Shown here piece after piece: positions 57,822 through 64,000 of a stretch of DNA of 64,000 nucleotides (the first letter of the stretch is position 1; every line of letters begins with the position of its first letter). The stretch covers positions 11,035,321 to 11,099,320 of the forward strand of contig NC_069095.1 of NCBI RefSeq assembly GCF_947172395.1. Reading direction: 5' to 3'. Under the pieces are notes generated by a model. The model did no database searches. It was not told the DNA's origin and saw nothing but the letters and a program-made list of their open reading frames with translations. The position numbers and the translations under genes are program-made. Origin of the DNA: Bicyclus anynana. Its lineage: Eukaryota > Arthropoda > Insecta > Lepidoptera > Nymphalidae.

Positions 57822-58083
57822 ACCAACACGCCTGTTTGTATCTAGCAATGAACTAAGTGACGGTGACATACAGGCAAAGATAAGTGAACCGGAGAAATAG
57901 AAGAAAGTGAAACAAAGTGATTTAAATCAACTTATATGTGACAAGATTCATCATATCAAACCTATTGATTTGCGGAGGTAGGTATAAAATTTTACAATGT
58001 TCTCTCAGGAAATTGTTGGGCATCTAAATGAACACTGTTTTTCGACAAATTGTGTCGTCGAGTTGTTGACATGATGTCCCAAA

Positions 58084-58089
58084 AATAAA
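58084..58089 (+). terminator. Candidate poly(A) signal of flz
   Basis: AATAAA, 263 bases after the stop codon. It is the first canonical hexamer I found downstream, followed by a T/GT-containing stretch. A tentative 3' UTR end only; the AT-rich flank has several later hexamers. Confidence 0.45.
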
Positions 58090-58185
58090 TCTTTATACAA
58101 CAAATTGACGAACTTTGTCCTCGGGTTTGATATGTTGAAATACTTTGTATAGTAATATTTTGTTACTTCTAATGCTAACCATATT

Positions 58186-58320
58186 GCGGTCTGCAGACCT
58201 TCAGTTTTAGTTGTACAGTTTTATCTAATCGAAATTTCAATCATTAGAAAAAAACTGTACAGTCAAAACTGATCAGTTCAGTTAAATCAGTACAGTTAAA
58301 TGTGTAGGTCTGTGACCCGC
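58186..58320. mobile_element. MITE with imperfect terminal inverted repeats
   Basis: GCGGTCTGCAGACCTTCAGT at the left pairs with the right end AGGTCTGTGACCCGC. The interior has CAGTTTTA/TAAAACTG words and TTTATCTAATCGAAATTTCA, shared with the element at 59661-59930. It sits about 100 bp past the candidate poly(A) signal. Confidence 0.7.
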
Positions 58321-59660
58321 TGATGATAAAGAATATGGATCTTATTTTATGACAGCTATAAATTAGTAGCTACACTTACCTATTGTATTCTATTATATTT
58401 TTGAATTCGTGGATAAACTTTTTGTAACAACATTCCTTCGATATAAAATGGATTAAATTTTCAATGTGATATATAAAAGTGGAGAAATCAACATATTATT
58501 TTTGTCTTTCAGACAAAATACACTACAAAATGTCAAAACCAATAAAAGAACTATATATTATTTTATAGTTACAATGAATGGAAGAATCAACAACTATTTT
58601 GTTTGCACCGACCAAATACCCTAATATATAGCCAGAGAAGAAAAACAAAAAACCTATATTGAAATTATGGAAAAAGAAGAAACTAATTTCTTCTACTAGC
58701 ATAGAACAGACTAAAAAATATTTGGGGCGCCCCCAAACCAGGTTTTTAGGGTTCTGTAGTGAACAAGGAACTGTTAATGTATTTCTGGTCAGGTTACACA
58801 AAGTGATGATGATAATGATGAACTAAAACCGATTTTACAACCGATTGTCGATAACGAACTGACGATTCGAGATACGTTCAAAAATGTTGAATAAATCAAC
58901 GTTTTCTGAGGCGTTTTATTAATGGAGAAGTCCACCCTAAGGCTGCACAGGACGTAGGTATAACTCTACGTTCTGTGTCACGTTTGCATAACGGTGTTGT
59001 ATATAGTTATAGGGTTATTGCAGATTATTGTTTGCCAAATTCTTATATACGTATAATAATAATTCTTTGTTGTGTAAAAGATGAACGTAAGTATGTAATG
59101 TGATGATTCGTAAACCATATACAAGAGCGTATTTATTTTTGTCTTCACATTTAGGTATATAGTGACTAATGGTCACAGTCAAGCTTCGCTTTGACAGTTA
59201 CGCAACCAACTAATCGCAAGGAAGCTACCGACGACAAACAGAGTTTTATTCGCTTATATTATGTAAGTGTGTACACATTATATGGAGTTGTATACATTAT
59301 AGTAGTTATTCTTTATGTAACAGACTTTTCGGGGAAGAATTATCTATTTACGCGTATTGGTGCCGCTGAAATACAAAAACCATTATGTGCTGCAACAAAT
59401 AGTTTCCATTTAAAAGCAGGCATCTGTTAGTACCATAGAGTATCTGATGGTAAAAAAAACATGTTCAATTAAAATTCAAATACATTAAGTAAAGTTGCAG
59501 AGTATAGACAAGGTTGGCCCATCTCAGTCCATATAATTCGACTTGAATGAATGGCGTTATGACAAAGGCGTGATAGCTAGTGACAGATATGTGAGAATGA
59601 ATCTCGCCCAATAAATAAATGGACACGTTTTATCAAGTGTAGGATAGACAACTTCCATTT

Positions 59661-59930
59661 AGATTACCTTCAGTTTTAACGGTGCAGTTTTAACTGTACA
59701 GTTGTAACTGTGCAATTTTAACTGGGCAGTTTTAACTGTGCAGTTTTAACTGTGCAGTTTTTACTGTGCAGTTTTAACTGTACAGATTTAATTGTATGGT
59801 TTTATCTAATCGAAATTTCAATCAAAATTATTAGGAAAACCTGTACAGTTAAAGCTGATAGACACTAAAGACGGACGATTTAACTTAAAAGTTTGACTGT
59901 ACACTTAAAACTAGAGGTCTGTAGCTTGTT
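59661..59930. mobile_element. Sister MITE carrying a nine-unit 14-bp array
   Basis: Same right part as the 58186 element (TTTATCTAATCGAAATTTCA.. CCTGTACAGTTAAAGCTGA.. AGGTCTGT). Bases 59671-59796 are nine consecutive 14-bp units of CAGTTTTAACTGTG with one to a few changes each, where the sister has about one. Confidence 0.85.
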
Positions 59931-61934
59931 TTTTAAACTAAATTTTGCAAATATCAAAATATAAACATAACGATATAACTATTAATGGGATAAATTATTC
60001 ATGCATAGCACTAAGTAACTACCTATTATGGTAATATAGCTATCATAGCATTGATATTTGAACTGTTAAATACAATTTACCTACTAAATTTAAACTAGTA
60101 CTATTAAAGGCATTACGAATTTACGTAACGTTACGAATATCACATTGCATTGCATTTAATTTTAAACATTTCACATCTATGTAAAATTTTTAAATGAAAC
60201 GTTTTATATTTTTGGCACACAATTTTGCGAGTAATTCCATCAGCGAAATATACTTCCATTTTATATCGTCACAATATCGAATAATGACGAGCAGTAATCT
60301 GCAATAAGCGTTCACGGACTAAATCTGCAATACCCAGACATACTTCATTTTAGAAGGCCGAAATTTTGTAAGCCCTTCGAAAAATATCGTCAAGGATAAA
60401 AGGACCGCCCATTTTTATGACATTGGGGGCCCAGATTTGAATGAACCGTTACAAGGGCTAAATTAGTGTCATTTATTTAATAATAATATCAGTTTTAGAC
60501 TGCTTTAACTTCACTTTGATTAACAATTGCATAATCAAGATAATTGTGGGAAACTGCCTACATTTTAAAATGCACGATTTCAACAAAAACACAAGCATTA
60601 AAAATTGTTTTTAGTTGTTTATTATTTTTGTGATTTTTATTTATTATTATAAAGGATTTTGCGTAATTTTATTACCTTCTGGGCCAAAGTGGTCGATCTC
60701 ATTTGAAGGTCCCTATATCGAAGAGTAGCCACGAAGAAGGTTGTGACGATTGGAATCATGATTCTTCATCATTTATCATGGAAAACATCGAAAAAATATG
60801 TGGATTCTTGTGAATCTGGACCCTAGATACGTGCTACCTTCCAAAATCACCACAGATAACTCTATAATTGTTCATATATGTGATAGACGCATGGGCTGAT
60901 AAATTTAGCGTTCACAAAATGAAGTAGGTCTGGCTATGCAGGCTGTTGTTCTATCAGGATTGGACTTTAATAAACGCCCTTACACAATGCAATCACAGCT
61001 TGTTTTCGACGCAGTTTTACTATCTGACTCACGCATCGCAGCATTATCAAAGAGCTTTTTGTAAATACAACTACATTATGTAGAATTTATCCCCTTATCG
61101 TGGGTATTGTTAATCGCATTAAACCATCGAGTTGTTATTACCTCTAAATCTGTATATTAAACACTCAATAGCTCAATAGTTTTACAGTTGGTTGTTTAAA
61201 CCTCATCTGATGTTGTATTTGACGTTCCTATTTAAAACTTTTTGCTTCGTTTGAAAAGAAAGAAGATAATAATTTGTTATGTCTTGTTGTTACAAAATTT
61301 TATAAGTTTCAAAAGTGTAAGTCCTAAATAGTCTACTAACAAACAATAGGATTTATTAGTGAGTAAAATATTTAAAAACGGATCAATTGACCTAGGTAAA
61401 AGTTGTGAATGTCTTGCAAATTTTAATTCGCTGCAAACTTGAATTATTGAAAATTAGCCATTTTAGGGGTAATAACATCTCACTACAATTAAATGAAAGT
61501 AATTATATCTTATATAGTATCTTTAAAGTACGTATTTCTATTTCAGTATATAAGCTTAATATTCTATATCGCTTATAATATAAGTTGTGTAAATTTGGTT
61601 TAATTAATAATTATACCTCTTAAGATATTTTAGATTAAAGTGTAAATATTTTACATAATTTTCTTGCCTTAGTTCGCTTATTTTAAATACAGTATTAATT
61701 TATTATACTATAAATCATCTCCTGTTTTTTCAGCACAATTATGGCTTTCTTTGTAAATATTATGGCTTCATTATTAGTTATAATTAGTTATTATAATAGT
61801 TTTAGATTAGTTTTAGAATATAAGTATAGGATCAAATTTATACTTGGTTGTTAGACTATGAACCTATAAATGCTAGAACTTTGTCTTTGTGTAAAAGCTG
61901 AAAGTCTGTCAACAGTTTGGCAGTGTCGCATATT
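59931..61934. other. 3' flank without recognised features
   Basis: AT-rich DNA with no gene, known repeat or long open frame seen on either strand. Confidence 0.5.
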
Positions 61935-62056
61935 TGAATCCCTGTAGCTCCGAAAGTAATGATCGCAGATACCCTGTTACTTTTACAAAATTGCTTTACT
62001 ATTAGCATACTCTTTATTTATATACATTTAAAAAACTGCCATCATCCCTATTAAGT
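61935..62056 (+). repeat. Dispersed repeat shared by three sites, copy 3
   Basis: Nearly identical to 29768-29896 over its whole length, including TTTACTATTAGCATACTCTT and the end CTGCCATCATCCCTATTAAG. Confidence 0.85.
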
Positions 62057-62589
62057 ATCTGGCCCTTGAAACCTGTTATCTCCCAAAGCCACCACCCAGT
62101 TGTCTATCGATATACCTACCCTTGGTTGAAACATGAGTTGACAGACAGACAGACTTAGTTTTTCTAAAGTTAAAATTAGTGTGACCTTCTCTGGTTCTTA
62201 GTCCATATAATTTTACTTTTGTATTATAATAAAAAGATTTAGTTTATAAGATGTATAAAACAAAAAAATATGTGAAATTTACCAAATCACAATTTGTTAT
62301 ATAAAATTAATGTAATGTATGTATGTGCATTTAGCGAGTATAGTTTAGCAAGTAATACAGTGATGTTTAAAATAATGTATATTATTATATTATAATTTTG
62401 TTTGAATGGATAGTTTATAATGATGTTGATGTATTGTTCGTTTGCACAGTAATATTGTTAATAATTAAATATTGACTTAAAATCTGTAGTTCCTTATTTA
62501 CTTCTAAACGTATTTATACAAGGAATGACCTTTTGACCAATTATCCAAAAATTTTAAGAAAAATGCTGACTTCAAAACCTACAAACGTA

Positions 62590-62850
62590 CCCACTAAACT
62601 AAAAGGCGAAAAATATCACGATAATATGTTCTACCTGCTGATCAGTATGAAGGCGGTGCTGAGCCGGTGAGATATTAATTCAAGCCATGTAAAAATATCA
62701 TAAAGATTTTGCTGTAGCCTGTCAATATATATACTGTTGACAGGCTACAGTTAGTATACCTATTTCTTTAAACTTTTAACGAAGGGACTCACTTGGTTTT
62801 AACTGTCCAGCAGTGGACGTACATCGACTGATAATGATGATGATGATTAA
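62590..62850 (+). mobile_element. Cluster: dispersed repeat, hairpin and RTE tail
   Basis: 62590-62690 is copy 2 of the repeat at 38540. 62712-62725 (CTGTAGCCTGTCAA) pairs perfectly with 62737-62750. 62795-62850 is the very 3' end of the RTE LINE (CAGCAGTGGACGTACATCGA, ATAATGATGATGATGA). Confidence 0.65.
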
Positions 62851-63384
62851 ACAGCCACCGAGTTATTGAATAGCCTGAACTGAAAAGGGGATAAATCTAA
62901 TAAGACAGAAGCCCCAGGTGAGTATCGTATCATGCCTGCGCTAATTACCGAATGGAATTATTAATTTGGGCCGCGGATGTTTGTGGTCAATAAATTAAAT
63001 TCCGCGTTGAATTCCCCAAAGTGGTGGAAACGTTTGGTATCGACCATCACAGAATGGGACGCGTTTTCACATTTAGCGTAATCTATTATTCAATACCTAC
63101 GGGAGTGAGTTACGGTTGATAGCTGAATCAATTTAGAAAATAATCATGGAATCAGTGACCTCTAACTAAGACCAAACCTTTGGACCTTTGGTTATATAGC
63201 ATGCTATTTGTAACTGCGAAAACTAGAACCAACCCTTTGGTTATACCTATTAGTAGCTATTTGTAACTGCGCAAGAGAAATCGTCAGTAAGTAACAAATG
63301 AAAAGATTTTAAATGCAAAGATGGTTTTTGAATGCATTTGGGTCGATATTCATCTTTATTTGTAAAGTTTGAGTCTCAAAGGTC

Positions 63385-63660
63385 TCAATAGATTAAATGA
63401 AATTGGCCTGTCTCTTCCATTGGTAAGGCTTTGGGTTATAAATGTAGGTTCGAATCCTAGGACGAGCTATGAAGTATCAAGACTTTTTCTTTCAAGAAAT
63501 TCCCGGTAGCAGCCAGGAATATGAAATTTGTTGATGTTACGCTCCTGTGCTTCAAAGAGCACCTCAAGTTGTCGGTTCTGGATATATTTATTAAGGTATC
63601 ATTAACATGACAGTCATTGTCACACAGCCATTGGAGCATTGTGGTGGGTCTAAGCTCCAT
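63385..63660 (+). mobile_element. Third tRNA-derived SINE family
   Basis: B-box AGGTTCGAATCCTAGG at 63447-63462, with a weak A-box upstream, then GAAATTCCCGGTAGCAGCC, GTTACGCTCCTGTGCTTCAA and a tail region near CCTATCCTATTCTC. The tRNA part does not fold as a tRNA. Confidence 0.65.
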
Positions 63661-64000
63661 ATCCTATCCTATTCTCTTATAATGAAAGACGCAATAGAAA
63701 GAAGAAATAAAAAAAAAATTAATATCTACCAAATTGGTACTTTATAAAAAAATGTCTAATCGACGAATTCAGTAAATTGATCAGACTTTTAGATAACAAA
63801 AATCCCACATATCTGTACGACGAAAAAAAAACATCACAGCATTTCGATATTCCACATACAGTAACGTGTGTCAACAAATCCCTTTCTGATATCAAATATT
63901 GTGGAATGGCAATAAACTGGATGGCTACAATACATCGGCTCGATAAAATGTAAACGTGTCAACGGAATGCGGGACAGGTTGGCGATAAGGGGAATTCGGA

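Overview
The window looks like genomic DNA of a moth or butterfly (Lepidoptera). It is AT-rich, has one spliced gene with arthropod-type protein features, and is saturated with repeat families typical of lepidopteran genomes: tRNA-derived SINEs with ATG/ATT-rich tails, 3' ends of RTE-type LINEs, short Helitron-like elements ending in CTAG, and many hairpin (MITE-like) elements. The species cannot be named from sequence alone.

Only one protein-coding gene can be supported. It runs on the + strand from an ATG at 6087 to a TAG ending at 57821 and is split into eight coding exons: 6087-6174, 48156-48317, 48727-49167, 49900-50157, 51193-51385, 54666-54963, 55676-55825 and 57684-57821. All junctions have GT/AG ends and compatible phases. 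Together they give 1,728 nt, a predicted protein of 575 residues. It has an N-terminal hydrophobic segment, a six-cysteine CLIP-like knot, a Thr/Ser/Pro-rich and lysine-rich stem, and a complete trypsin-like (S1A) catalytic domain with His377, Asp427, Ser525 and S1-pocket Asp519. The catalytic domain closely matches my memory of Drosophila Filzig (flz), so I call it the flz orthologue, a matriptase-like protease of cuticle and tracheal epithelia.

Layout: 1-6075 is upstream DNA with repeats and no recognised gene. 6175-48155 is a first intron of about 42 kb, built largely of transposon relics with no recognisable nested gene. 48156-57821 is the compact part of the gene, with introns of 0.4-3.3 kb that also hold inserted hairpin elements, a Helitron, a LINE tail and SINEs. 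57822-64000 is the 3' flank, with two related hairpin elements, a SINE and AT-rich DNA.

The observations most worth checking concern the gene itself. A roughly 205-bp tandem repeat has triplicated the exon 1 splice donor. A decayed tandem copy of part of exon 2 lies in intron 2. Exons 2, 3 and 4 are all phase 1-1 and could be skipped without a frameshift. The N-terminus may be a cleaved signal peptide or, if an unseen upstream exon is spliced on, a type II membrane anchor. Introns 3 and 4 carry perfect long inverted repeats. I found no CRISPR array, intact tRNA or rRNA gene, or intact autonomous transposon.
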